Assembly (NCBI RefSeq): GCF_003171515.1
Contig: NC_089393.1
Coordinates: 186,001 to 250,000, forward strand
Reading direction: 5' to 3'
DNA from: Pyrenophora tritici-repentis
Taxonomy: Eukaryota; Ascomycota; Dothideomycetes; Pleosporales; Pleosporaceae
Length of the DNA stretch: 64,000 nucleotides
The notes under the pieces: model-generated
Databases searched by the model: none
What the model was told of the DNA's origin: nothing
The model's input: the letters and a program-made list of their open reading frames with translations, nothing else
Shown: in pieces, positions 43,601 to 55,900 of the stretch
Position numbering within the stretch: the first letter of the stretch is position 1
How the letters are laid out: every line of letters starts with the position of its first letter
Position numbers and translations under genes: made by a program

Positions 43601-46600
43601 CCGAGGACGCAATGCATTGGACACTAGCCTTGAACTCGCATCGGAGTTGTACCTCGATGGTGTTCCTCTTGATATCTCCCAGGTCAATGGAGATCTGAAG
43701 GTCCGTCGACTAACAGACCTTCCTCCCTATCAGTGGAACCATTCAAAGATCTTTCGCCATGAGACCCGCATTCAGAGGGAGCTAATGACGCGCCAATTTC
43801 CGCCCAGAAGTCTTATCGGAGCTCAGGTACCGATGATGGATGAGAGCCAGCATGTCTGGCGCAACTTCCTGAGACTTTCTGACGAGCCTTGGCTTCGAGG
43901 TCATAAGATTGGCAGTACTGTATTGTTGCCTGCAGCTGGGTTGGTCAGTATGGCAATTGAAGCCGCACGGCAATTGGTGGAGCCAGGAAAGAAGGCTCGA
44001 TCTCTCCGTTTTCGCGAGGTGTGCTTCTCCGCTGCCATGGCACTTTCTGAAGATGTGGCTACCGAGGTAATCTTGCACATGCGGCCGCATCTTCTTGCTA
44101 CTTCAGGATCCACTCCGTCTTCATGGTGGGAGTTTACCATCTCCTCATGCGTTGGCACCAGCCAGTTGCGCGACAATTGTCAGGGTCTGGTCACCATAGA
44201 CTATGCGGATACCACCAGTGAGCAGATGGCGAAGGAGGACGCCAACTTCGAAGAGTCTATAATCTCAGAATATCACCGTGTTCACAAGGAGTGCCCAGAC
44301 ACCTATTCCAAAGAAGATTTCTATGGACAATTCGAAAAGATTAGTTGGGAATACGGCGAGGCTTTCCAAGGCGCTGAAAATGTCCATCTTGGTGACGGCG
44401 AATCAACATACGATGTTAGGCTAGTCGACATAGGCGAGACTTCTAGTAAAGGCCAGACTGATCGTCCATTCCTCATCCACGCAGGCACGCTCGACTCTAT
44501 CCTGCAAGGCTGTCTCGGTAGTACGTACAAGAATGGGAGGTTCGAGAAGGATAAGCCCGCCTTGCCTACATTCATCGGCGAGATGGAGATCTCTCTGGAC
44601 ATGCCTGGAGACATCGGATACGTTATGCCGGGACTTTGTAAATCGAAAAGGCATGGCTTCAAAGAGCTATCGTCGGACATCAACACTTTCGACACTAGTC
44701 TTTCTAAAGTTGTTCTATCTGTTGTTGACTTCCGAATTTCGGAGCTCGAGAATGACACGGATGCCCAGGATACCGAGCAGCTTGAAGTAGATCCCGCGGA
44801 GATTACATCTGTCATTCGTTGGAAATCTTCTCTTGCGATTGCAACTCAAGAAGAACTCCAAAAGTTGGTGTTGGCTTCTGCACCCGAAGCTAGGGTTCGT
44901 GAGGTAATTCGCCATCTCCTAACCCCTACTCCGTGCCATTTTCGCGGAGGCAATAAGCAGGCTTTATGTTTCACCGAATGTAGCTAACATATACTGCAGC
45001 TTGTTCTTTTGTACATTCACAACAATCCTTCAGCGACTGTGATCGAGCTTACTCCAAACATTGAGCCACCGAACCATACAGTTATGTCAGAGCTGCCTAG
45101 CGGAACTATCCAGTCCAGCCATGTCCATTACGCTGCTATATGCGCTGAGACTTCACTCGAGGGTAACAGCGCCAATGCACACTTGAGTGGAATTCCGTTC
45201 TATCTAGGTGAATTGGATGATCCCATGCCTGGAGGTGTCACTCCAGCGGATCTCCTGATCGTTCCCCAGGCGTTCAGCGATTGCGAAAACATGGAAAAAC
45301 TGTTGGATCGTTTGGTGACCCTTGGAAAACCGGATGCGGCCTTGTTACTTGAGCCAAAGAAGGATTTTGATCAGCTTACATCAATTCTGAAGGCCAAAGA
45401 GTTTCAGTGTGTCTTGAATGTTGAAAATTCGGTCGCGCTATTCAAAAGGCAGGTTTCGCAGCCTACCAATGGCTCGACCAACTGCACTTCAGCCAAATGC
45501 GACTTTACTATAGTTGAATCATTGGCACCTACCCAAGACTCTAAGGCCTTCTCTCATGCTTTGAGAGCTACCCTTGAAGACCAAGGCTATACCGCATCCG
45601 TTGCCACTTGGACTGAAATGAGTGCTTGCACTGAGACAGAGCTCGAAGGCAAAACTCATATTTCACTACTGGAACTCGATATGCCGATGCTATCTTCACT
45701 TTCAGAGCCCGACTTCCATAACTTTCGCAAGTTGGTGCTGAGCAGCAAGCGCCTGTTGTGGGTCAATGCCGGCGATGATCCATCCATGGGCGTCATCGAC
45801 GGTATCCGAAGAACTATGTGGAGTGAGGTAGCGGGCATCGATTTCCAAGTCTTGCACCTCAGTGGTTTGAAAGCGGCTTTACATTTCGGTCCATCACTCG
45901 TTAGTCGTATTCTCACAACCGAAGCTCAAGACGATGAGTATCGGGAACGCAATGGTATGCTCGAGGTTGCCCGTATCTACAACAGTCCCAAAGGCAATGC
46001 GGACGTCCGCCATTGTCTCGAAGATTCCGTCCGTGTGCAACGGTTAGCAGACCAGGTCAAACCGTTGACACTGACGATAGGCAAGCCGGGTCTTTTGGAC
46101 ACACTGACATTCATCGAGGACGACCGCACGAAGACTGCACTCGGAGAGATGGAAATTGAAGTGGATATCAAAGCGACGGGCATCAAGTAAGACAGTCCCA
46201 CTACTTGCACCAATTGCTTTCTAACATTTCCACCAGCTTCAAAGATATCATGGCAGCCATGGGACTAGTCGGCGTGTCTGTGATCGGCCATGAAGCTAGC
46301 GGTATCGTCACTGCAACCGGTAGCGCTGCAGCCTCACGCTTCAAGCCTGGCGATCGAGTGACGCTTCTCTGGGAGGGCATGCATACGACTAAGATCCAGA
46401 TCGACCATCGCCTCGCCGTACACATTCCCGATTCCATGTCTTTCGAAGAAGCCGCTGCATTGCCCATGGTGCACGTCACTGCTTACCACGCCCTCATCAA
46501 CATTGCCAAACTGCGCCGTGGCCAATCCATCCTCATCCACGCGGCTGCTGGTGGTGTTGGCCAAGCTGCACTGCAACTGGCTGCCTACTTGGGACTGACG

Positions 46601-48292
46601 GTTTACGTGACCGTTGGAAGTGACGACAAGCGCCGCCTACTGATGGACAAGTACAACATACCCGACGCCCACATCTTCTATTCCCGCGATGCCAGCTTCT
46701 TGAAGGCTATCAAGCGTGTGACCGGCGGCCGCGGCGTCGATTGCGTGCTCAATTCTCTTTCTGGGGAACTGCTTCGTGTTTCCTGGGCATGCCTTGCGCC
46801 CTTTGGCACGTTTGTTGAGATTGGGCTGCGCGATATCACAAACAACATGCGTCTTGACATGCGCCCATTTAGCCAGAGCACGACCTTTGCCTTTATCAAC
46901 ATTGCCAATTTCTTCTGCGCTGAGGGCCTCGACACGCTGGGCAACATTATTTCAGACACCTTTGCTCTCGTCCATCGAGGTGTTCTGCGCTCAGCCTACC
47001 CCTTGACTGTATACCCTGTTTCGGAGTTGGGGACTGCTTTCCGCACTATGCAACAGGGTAAGCATCGTGGTAAGCTTGTGCTCTCGTTCGAAGAGAACGC
47101 TCAGGCGCCAGTGCTCTGCAAGTCCAAAGACGCACTTCGACTCAACCCCGATGCCACGTATCTTTTCGTTGGCGGTCTGGGCGGCCTTGGTCGTAGTCTG
47201 GCGCGGGAGTTCATAGCCTGTGGAGCACGTCATATTGCATTCGTATCCCGGTCTGGTAATGCCGGCGAGAAGGCCAAAGCTACAATAGACGATCTCACTG
47301 CGCTCGGTGCCGTAGTCAAGGCTTATCAAGCAGATATCACGGACGAGGATGCTTTCCTCTCTACCATGCAGCAGTGTGCTGCCGATCTTCCACCCATCGC
47401 GGGTGTGCTCCAAATGGCCATGCTGTTGCGCGATTCGCTTTTCGAGAAGATGTCTTACGAAGACTGGACCGGACCCACGCGGCCCAAGATTCAAGGGACG
47501 CTCAATCTACACCATTACTTCTCTGACACCCGCCCACTCGACTTTTTCCTCATTTGCTCTTCTATCTCCGGCATTTTCGGCAATACAGGACAGACCGCGT
47601 ACGCCGCTGGGAATACCTTCCAAGATGCATTCGCACAACACCGCCGCAACCAAGGTCTTAAGGCCGTTGCGATTAATCTAGGCATCATGCGCGATGTCGG
47701 CGTCCTGGCCGAGCAGGGTAGCACGGGCAAACTCGCTCTTTGGGAAGCTGCTCTCGGCATTCGAGAAAAGCCATTCCATGCCCTGATGAAGAGCATCATC
47801 AACCGTGAGTGCAAGGGAGAGGCAAGTCCTACTCAGATATGTACCGGACTCGGGACCGCAGATGTGATGAAGAATTTCGGGTTGGAACTTCCAGAGCATT
47901 TCTCCGACCCGCGATTCGGCCCGCTCAACGTCTTGAGTATAGACGCAACTTCTTCCACCAACACAGATGGTTCCTCTGTTGCATCATCGCCTTCTGCACG
48001 TCTCACTACTGCATCCACTTTCCACGAGGCTGTGTCTATCATCACGGACGCGCTAGTCCACAAGACGGCGGAAATCTTGCTCATGCCTGTTTCCGAAGTG
48101 GACCCCAGTCGGCCCATGTACCGTTATGGAGTCGATTCATTGGTGGCTCTGGAGGTGCGCAATTGGATCACGAGGGAGCTGCAGGCAAATATGGCGCTGC
48201 TGGAGATTTTGGCCGCAGTGCCTATGGGTGAATTTGCAGAGAAGATCGCGGGGAAGAGTAAGTTGGTGATGATGGGAGACGCGGGGAAATGA
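40698..48292 (+). CDS. Highly reducing polyketide synthase, KS-AT-DH-ER-KR-ACP
   Basis: This iterative type I PKS builds a reduced chain. Seven exons (40698..40815, 40891..41622, 41717..41814, 41869..41979, 42036..44903, 45000..46186, 46237..48292) encode about 2389 residues. KS: Cys181 in QTACSSS, EAHGTGT, NIGHLES. AT: GHSSGE with Ser641. DH: His976 in [14 protein letters not shown] and Asp1173 in [10 protein letters not shown] (about 1680-1990): [26 protein letters not shown] and Tyr2160 in YAAGN. ACP: Ser2339 in YGVDSL. No SAM-binding motif is present between DH and ER, so no C-methylation is expected. There is no release domain, consistent with handing its product to the neighbouring NR-PKS. 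All active-site residues look intact. Its partner is the NR-PKS at 52.97 kb, with the regulator between them. Confidence 0.95.
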
Positions 48293-48918
48293 TTGGGTAG
48301 GGGATTTTGACCATGGAGTTTCATGTTTTGAAAAAGGCGACGCAGGTATTTGTAGATGCTTTTAAGACACATAGATGTAACCTTGAAGATGATATTTCGC
48401 CATGTGAAGCCTGCAACATGTTTGGTTGAATGTGAATGTATTATTAAGTCTACCGTTACTTACCATATGGTGAAGTGGCTATATACCCCAAGGCCGGTCC
48501 ACTAGCATGTCACGTGCTGTCATGTGACAAAGCCTGTGTTTAGATGATAGCCTCTCTGTTGATCTTGCCTTGCATGCCCATCATGATGAACTGTGCGGTG
48601 ACTAGATGGTGGTACACTACAAGAGGTACACCGCGTTTCAAATTTCGTGCGTAATTTGAATATTTTTGCACAAATAGTGCAGAGGTATGTATAGTTGCAA
48701 GAAACCCTGTGCTTATGGAATGTTTAGTTTGGGCAAAGAGAGGAGTTCGCTGTGCATCATTAGTTATATGAGGGCGGAGGAGGCACTCGTCGGAACAGAA
48801 ATAGAAAGAACTTGATAGAAAGATTGTTTGGGTTGGTAAGATAATCAAACTAATTCCTGAACGACTATGCACAAACATGTAGAACATCTAACGCCAATTC
48901 TTCGGGTATGATCGATCA
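48293..48918. other. Convergent intergenic region, HR-PKS / regulator
   Basis: This 626-nt region holds the 3' ends of the HR-PKS and the Zn2Cys6 regulator. It is AT-rich relative to the coding flanks; no gene seen. Confidence 0.5.
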
Positions 48919-51275
48919 TCATTGCCCAAGATCTGTGTCACTTCTCATTATGCTCTCGAAAAACGCCATGTCCACTCCTTGAAACGCCCAGTCCTCACTT
49001 CCCGCAGCTAGCTCTGGAAAATCACCCTGCCATGGTGCGGCGAGTGACGAAGAAAAATACGTTTCGGAGAGATTGGCTAGGTTTCCTCCATATTGTTGGT
49101 GTTCTTGTTGCTGCTGTTGGTGTTGCTGGCGCGTGAAAGCAGCCGAAGAATCGGGAAGAGTTGCCGTGGGCGTGGTCTGAGATGAGATGTTGTTAAGAGA
49201 AAGAGCAGGGGATGGCGTGTCAGGATGGGAAATGGAGCTCAAGTGTGTTGATGAGGGGAGACGGACTCGGGAATCAATATGTATCGGATCGGAGTTGGTG
49301 TTGGTGTTGGTGGCTAGGAATCGATCCAGCTGCAGCGGAGCTGTCCCATGCATGGTAGCAGTCGCTGCAGCTTGGCTTTCGGTCAAGGTATCTCGTCCGA
49401 TGCGAATAATCCCAAAGTATGGAATTTGAACGCTGACTACGCCGTCCTCTTCTCGTGTCGAACCATCTTGTTGCACAACCTCATTGCCCGCCCCACTCAC
49501 GCTCACTCGTGTATCGCCGGCCTCTATCTCTATCGCCAGTAACTTCCTCAGCAAATCTGCACTCTGAGCACTCAGTGCGTCAGAATTTAGTTTGTTAACC
49601 TCATGCATGTTCTCCTGGACTTGCTCGATCATGGCACGATCGCTCAAATATTGGTGCGCGAGCGGATTATCCGCTCCAGCTCGATGACAGTCCAAGTGTG
49701 CAAGAAGCAGCGCCATAGCCGCCATGAGTGCAATAAAATCGACGGTACGGCAGCTGTAGGCGATGCGGTTGAAGTTACGCAGTGTGATGTAGCGCGACAG
49801 GACTTCACGCGACGCATTTACGCACGTCATCCGCGAGTAGTCGTGTTTACTCTCAGCAGACGACACGCGCAACATGTATGTCAGATGCAGCTGTATAAGC
49901 AGGTTGTAGTGGAATATCTGCGCAAGAAGACGCCGCATGTCCCAAAAATGAGTTTGTAGATCGGCAGAGACAGTGTTGAACTTGGGTGGCAGCCACCACT
50001 TGCTTGCGAGGCCACGAGCGGCTTTTTGCAGCTCCAAATCGATTTCGCGGGTGATGGCAAGATGTTGAGCACTGGGACTGCATTCATTACGCTCCAGAAT
50101 ACGAGACATCAGTGCGCAGTGCCTGCGCTCGAGACGACCCATTGGGGTATCGTTGGCAAGGCAAGTTTCGGAGGCCATGTTGCGGTCGGTGCATCCTTGC
50201 GGTATGCCCAGGAGAAGACACAGGTGTCGGTCTAAGGTGACGATGCGGAGCCACATCAGTTGTGGGTAATGCTCCGTCTTAGGATCAAGTACCTTGTACT
50301 GCGATTGGCTGTTGGATCGATGGAGACCCATCAATTGTGCGATACTCATCGCTCTTCGGCCCGCGACCCAGCTTCTTCGAAGGTTTCCAATGTTTGCTTG
50401 GTACAAACTCTCCATCATGATACACTCAAGACTTTCTATACTGCCCAAAAGCTGGTCGTTGGTCGTCACGTGGTGGATTGCGATATCAACTAAACGTTCC
50501 ATGATGACGCGTGGGGGCTCAGAAAGAACTTTGATTTCTTTGTGAAGATCGGGGTGGAGGTGCTGCAAGAACGTCGCAAGCTGGAGCATGTGCCTCGCGA
50601 TCAGAACAGGATGTACATGTGATTCTGGGATGGCAAGCAGGCTATCAGGAGTCTTGAGACCGTTTCGAAAGAGAGTGTCGTATGGCATGGTTAAGAGCTC
50701 GTGGGCAAGTATGGAAGAGTGACGACTGGCTTTGCAGATGCGCTCCGTATCTTCCCGTGACGGTAGTGACTCATGCAGATACCTGGAAAGCCTCTCATGT
50801 TGCATTTGAAATGTTGATGCCTCATTGTTGCTCCTGACCGTAGAAGATTGCTGCATGTGCGGTCAGTAACCGTCATATACTAGGATGATGGGAGAGATGT
50901 AGGACGTACATCTGAGGACTTGCGAGAGGGGAAGTATCGTGAAGGCTCAGAGTCTACTGAAACAGGTGTGAGAACGCTACTGTCGGCTCTTCTCCCATCG
51001 TCACTAGGAGTCGCAATGGGCCTCGGGGTGTTGAGAGACGCGCCATCGTTGCCACTGTGCGCAATATGGGTGTCGTCCACCACAAACTCCTGGCTGATGC
51101 ATGGAGAGCCACGCTGTCTGCATCCATTGCAGGAAGTACTGGCAATATGCGGATCGAAAATGCACTTCATCTTCCTCCGCTTGCATTCCCAACAGCTGTG
51201 GGTGCCTTTGCGGACCTTTCTCCGCTTAGCGTTCGAGAAGGTGTCATGTGACGGTGTAGCACGTGGAGACGACAT
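48919..51275 (-). CDS. Zn2Cys6 transcription factor, presumed cluster regulator
   Basis: This is a nuclear fungal-specific regulator. Two exons (51275..50910 and 50850..48919) encode 765 residues; the intron is 59 nt, GTACGT to ATGCAG. The start at 51275 (MSSPRATPSHDTF) is chosen because a longer in-frame extension to 51446 is Arg/Ala-rich and not family-like. The binuclear zinc cluster lies near residues 27-55, with six Cys in the pattern SCWECKRRKMKC then CNGCRQRGSPC, preceded by a basic AKRRKVRKG. The middle region matches the fungal-specific TF domain (for example SIAQLMGLHRS, ECIMMESLYQANIGNLRRSW, LWLRIVTLDRHLCLLLGIP-like order). The C-terminus is Gln- and Ser/Thr-rich, as in activation regions. 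It sits between the two PKS genes and is divergent from the NR-PKS, so control of the cluster is the likely role. Confidence 0.92.
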
Positions 51276-52443
51276 TGGGTCTACTAGCCGATGGGTTTGG
51301 AACTCTGTTCCAGCTGTAAAAGAAACGGTGAGTTGAGACGGCGGAAAGACGTTCACAATCGCAGCGGCCGGCGGTCGAAAGATATCAGCATCACGGCGGA
51401 AGCGGAGGAAGCGCCCTTTGTCCGCCGCGCGGGCGAAAAATGCCAAGAAACGCGTGGGGGTTCGGCCGTAACTAGCGCCTGGGGCTTAACCATCTCGGTA
51501 GTTAGTGACGGCAGACGGCCCGGGGATCGACGGGTGCGGCGTGGTTCGTTCAGCGACTCACCAAGCCTCGCAACTTCATCGCATTCTCTCCACTCACACG
51601 TAACCCAAACTATATGTTTTGTTTACCAACCAGCACAACACCAAATTCTTCTATGATTCATTCCTGCTGCCAGCAAACTTGAGGCCTTGAGTAACAGGTT
51701 TTCGATAACGTGATCAGCGCGCCTTGACTCGGAGAACTGGCCCATCGTATCCACATGCTAGGGGTTCTCTTCGATCGCAAATCTGATGCGTCGATGTCAT
51801 CATTGGAGGACTTTTGGATGCGGTAGTTCTCCACGAACAGAAGGATTCAAGACCACCGCCAAAACCCCTGTCTTTCTTTGTAATATCTTGGTTGAGGAAA
51901 CCCCCCAAGGAGTCCAAGCATGATTACCCTCATTTCTAAGACGGGTCGATAGCCGCCACTATGCCCTATCTTCCCATACGAGCCTCTCCCGGTGTCTGAT
52001 GTGAAAAGGAAACTTGCTGGTTCAGAATTGCCGCCAATAGACGACTTCGCACGCAATCAAGGCCCCCCTTATGAATCAAGGCGCCCTTATCAGTATGTAG
52101 GTATCGGATCATCACAGCGGAACTGTTTTGTTGGATTATCATTGCCTCCGTGGAGATAGTAGTAATCACGTCCACATGTTGAACTCATAGGCCTTGGTGA
52201 GGTGCAGAGGTTCGGGCCATTTCCCCAAAAGGCTGTTCATCAGACTAGTTCCACGCAGGACGACCAGGGAGATAAGAATGGAAAAGCTCGGTAGAACTCT
52301 CGTCAAAATCATGTAATCGATGGTTCTTCAGTTTGATACGCCAAGGATGGGTATCGTGGTACTGTAGAAGAGATAACAATCTTCGCGCGCACACGAAAGA
52401 ATTCATCCCCTGTGCCCCTCGCACACAGTCCGCAACAATCAAT

Positions 52444-52575
52444 TAAGTGGGTCCTAGAAGGTTCAGATTGGATTGATTGATTACCGCTTTAAGCCTAGTA
52501 GTTACCTATAGGAGTTTAAGCCCTACCTAGATAGGTAAGTGGGTCTAGGAGAGTGACCGGATTGAATTGATTGTT
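52444..52575. repeat. Two related direct repeats of about 40 nt
   Basis: The segment starting at 52444 (taagtgggtcctag, then gattggattgattgatt) and the one starting at 52536 (taagtgggtctagg, then ggattgaattgattgtt) share order and most bases. They are 92 nt apart, centre to centre, in the NR-PKS upstream region. Degenerate, seen by eye. Confidence 0.6.
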
Positions 52576-52626
52576 GCGGAGTCTACCCTCGCAGACTCAA
52601 AATGGCAGGAAGACCGACTCAAGCTG

Positions 52627-52666
52627 ATATCAGCCGCAGTACGTACATATCAGCCGCAGTACGTAC
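52627..52666. repeat. Perfect 20-nt tandem duplication
   Basis: The unit atatcagccgcagtacgtac occurs at 52627-52646 and again at 52647-52666 without mismatch. Each copy ends in the palindrome gtacgtac. It lies about 310 nt before the NR-PKS start codon and may be a regulatory duplication. Confidence 0.9.
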
Positions 52667-52972
52667 AAGGAACAAAGGATGCAGTGAGCACATCCACATG
52701 CTCGGCAGTCAGCACAGCCAACATGAAATTCCGTCAGCACTATCCCCCACATGTTGCATCCAGTTCCTCAATTCGGTGATATGCAGAGCTGAGAAAGATA
52801 ACTTCCTTGGCTCATCATGGGATGACATGTTCACTACTCGTTTAGGTTTCATCATGCGTTGCGATACTGGCAGAGTGAGCTTATATATGTTCTCAGCAGT
52901 TACAGAGCCGTCTGTTTTCGCAAGATTGTCTGATGCCTTATAGACGATCGTTGATTTCAATACTTAGCCACC

Positions 52973-55900
52973 ATGAAAACCAGCCATCAAACAGTTCTTC
53001 TCTTTGGAGATGTCACGGATTCATGGGTTGAGGGCATCGATCATGTCTATATGCAGGCTGCAACAAAGCCATGGCTTCAGTCGTTCTTGGACAATCTCTT
53101 TTCCGCCATCAAGACAGAAACCAAAGCTATGGACCGAGTCCTGCAAGAAAGTTGTAAGGGTTGCTCCAGTCTTCAAGAGTTGGCCGAGAGATATCGACAC
53201 ACCGGAGATGAGTTTGGTATGGCGCATGCCATGCTGATCTATGCGGTCCGAGCTGTGGTTCTCCTAGAGTGAGACCCCTGCCCATCTTCAACTATAATTC
53301 CTCCATATACTGACTATTTGCAGGGCTGTAAATCGGGAGCCGCATATACTTGACTCAAGCCGACCTAGGCCCGAGATTATCGGTATCTCCGGAGGCCTTT
53401 TCAGTGCCGCGGTGATGTCAATCTCGACCAACTTCGAAACTCTTTATGCAGCATGCATCGAGGCTGGTCGTATATGGTCAAGACTCTGCAATCTTACCTT
53501 GGTAAGATCAAGGGCCATGGAGGAGCGCCCCGGTACTTGGGGCTGGGCCATTCTCGGTATCTCAGCAGCAGAGCTGGGTGAAACCCTGGAACAGTTTCAA
53601 AGTTCCATGGTAAGTTCCATATACTCGGATGAAATTACTCTAGAAGCTGATCAGAAAATTCACAGGGCATTCCTTCCTCCAAGAGAGCAAAGGTCGGAGT
53701 CCTCGGAGATCGATGGAGTACGATCATAGGGCCTCCTTCTGTTATAGAGCTTGCCTTGAGCGAATGTCCTAGTTTGAAGAATCTTCCAAAGAATGAGCTC
53801 AACATCCATGCTCTTCAACATACCTTGAGCATCTCAGAGGCTGATATCGACTACATCGTTGGACATTCCCCGCTACTAGAGACACCCCTACGTCCTGGCT
53901 ACAGGATACATGGATTGGATGACGATTCTCCGGAAGCAAGCTACCCAGAATGGAGACATCTCCTGAGCGCTTCAGCATACCAGACCTTATCACGGCCTCT
54001 GGACATCACTCAGGCTGTCAGCAATCTGGACGCCGCTCTGGAAGCATCACAGCATATTGATGCCAAGATCATCGGTCCTAGTAGCCACACAACATATCTT
54101 GCCAAGGTCCTACAGACCGCGGGAAGGGGGGTGTCTATCCAGAACGATTTATCTACAAGCCCACAAACTTCAGGTACAAGTAACGGTATCGCCATTGTCG
54201 GCATGGCAGGCAAGGGACCAGGCAGCGATGACCTCGAAGAATTCTGGAATGTCATATTAAAAGGTCTCGATCTACATGAAGAAGTCCCATCCGATCGATT
54301 CAACTTGGAAGAATACTATTCGCCCAAGCATCCACCAGCCGGCCCAGGCAAATGTACCATGACCTGCCGTCACGGGTGCTTCATGAATAATCCTGGACAC
54401 TTCGACTCCAAGTTCTTCCATATATCGCCCAGAGAAGCTATGCTCATGGACCCTACTCATCGATTGTTCTTGATGAACGCATATGAGGCCCTCGAGATGG
54501 CGGGATATTCAGATGGTCAAACCAAGAGTACCGATCCGACGAGGATTGCAACCTTCTTTGGCCAATGCAACGACGATTGGCATGTGGTTGGTCATCGCGC
54601 TCTGGGATGCGATGCCTACACTCTGCAGGCTGTTCAGCGTGCCTTCGGGCCAGGTCGACTTGCTTTCCAATTCAACTGGGAGGGACCGACGTATGCGCTT
54701 GACTCTGCTTGTGCAGCCACAAGTTCCTGCATTCATCTTGCTTGCATGAGCTTGATCACAAGAGACATAGATATGGCTGTGTCAGGGGCTGCAAACGTGT
54801 TGTCGACTCCTCATTCTTTCACCAGCCTGAGCAGATCAGGGGTCTTATCTGATTCGGGTAACTGTAAGACTTATCGGAACGATGCGGATGGTTACTGCCG
54901 TGCCGACTTTTCAGGTGCCGTGGTTCTGAAAAGGCTCGATGATGCTATTGCCCAGAATGACAACATTTTGGCTGTCATCTCTTCCTCGGCCAGGAACCAT
55001 TCTGGAAACTCTACATCCATCACAACATCTGATGCTGCTGCCCAGGAACGATTGTTTCACAAGGTCTTGCGAAATGCACGCGTCACGCCCGAAGATATCT
55101 CATACGTCGAGATGCACGGTACAGGGACCCAAGTCGGCGATAAAGCAGAGATAGGGGCGGTTTCCAGTGTCTTCTCGAAAAGAAGTGATGGCAGACCTCT
55201 GCCTGTGGGAGCTATCAAGGCAAATATAGGTCACAGTGAAGCGGTGAGTATAACTTAAACCTATTTCTCATCATTGCAGATGCTGATATGATTCAAACCA
55301 AGGCAGCAGGAATGTCCTCACTACTTAAGAGCATTCTCATGTTCCAAAACAACACGATACCACCACAGGCAGGAATGCCTCACACTCTCAATCCCAATTT
55401 CCCCCCTTTACATGAAATCAACATCAAAATCCCCTCCGAGCCTCTCGAATTCAAGGCATCAGGCAACAAGCCTAGACGAATACTTCTCAACAACTTTGAT
55501 GCATCGGTGAGTCATATTTTGTGTCTGCTATCTGCTACAATGACACTGACCATCCGAATTACAGGGCGGCAACTCATGCCTACTACTGGAGGACTACACG
55601 GATACGAAGGAAAGAAACGCCGATGTTAGGTCCGCCCATACCATTGTTACGTCAGCGAGAACACAGTTGTCGCACGTTCTCAACAAGAAGAGGCTTCTGA
55701 AATGGCTTCGATCGAATCCCAACACGCGCATCGAAGACCTGGCGTACACAACTACTGCGAGAAGGATGCATCATCCCATCAGATCGGCGATTACTGCATC
55801 AACTACTCCAGAGGTCATTTCAAAACTTGAAACCGAAATCGAACGCAAAGATAGCTCTTCAGGGCAGCATGCTTCCCCTGTTGTATTCGTCTTCACTGGG

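Larger units (their letters stand above)
51276..52972. promoter_or_regulatory. Divergent promoter region, regulator / NR-PKS, with repeats
   Basis: A 1.7-kb non-coding region lies between the regulator and NR-PKS start codons. A TATA-like sequence (ttatatatgt) at 52881-52890 is about 85 nt before the NR-PKS ATG. It also contains a perfect 20-nt tandem duplication and a pair of related direct repeats, listed separately. No gene is supported in it. Confidence 0.6.

Noticed and set aside
51276..51446. 57-codon N-terminal extension of the Zn2Cys6 regulator
   Set aside because: Arg/Ala-rich and unlike family N-termini; the Met at 51275 sits at a normal distance before the zinc cluster.
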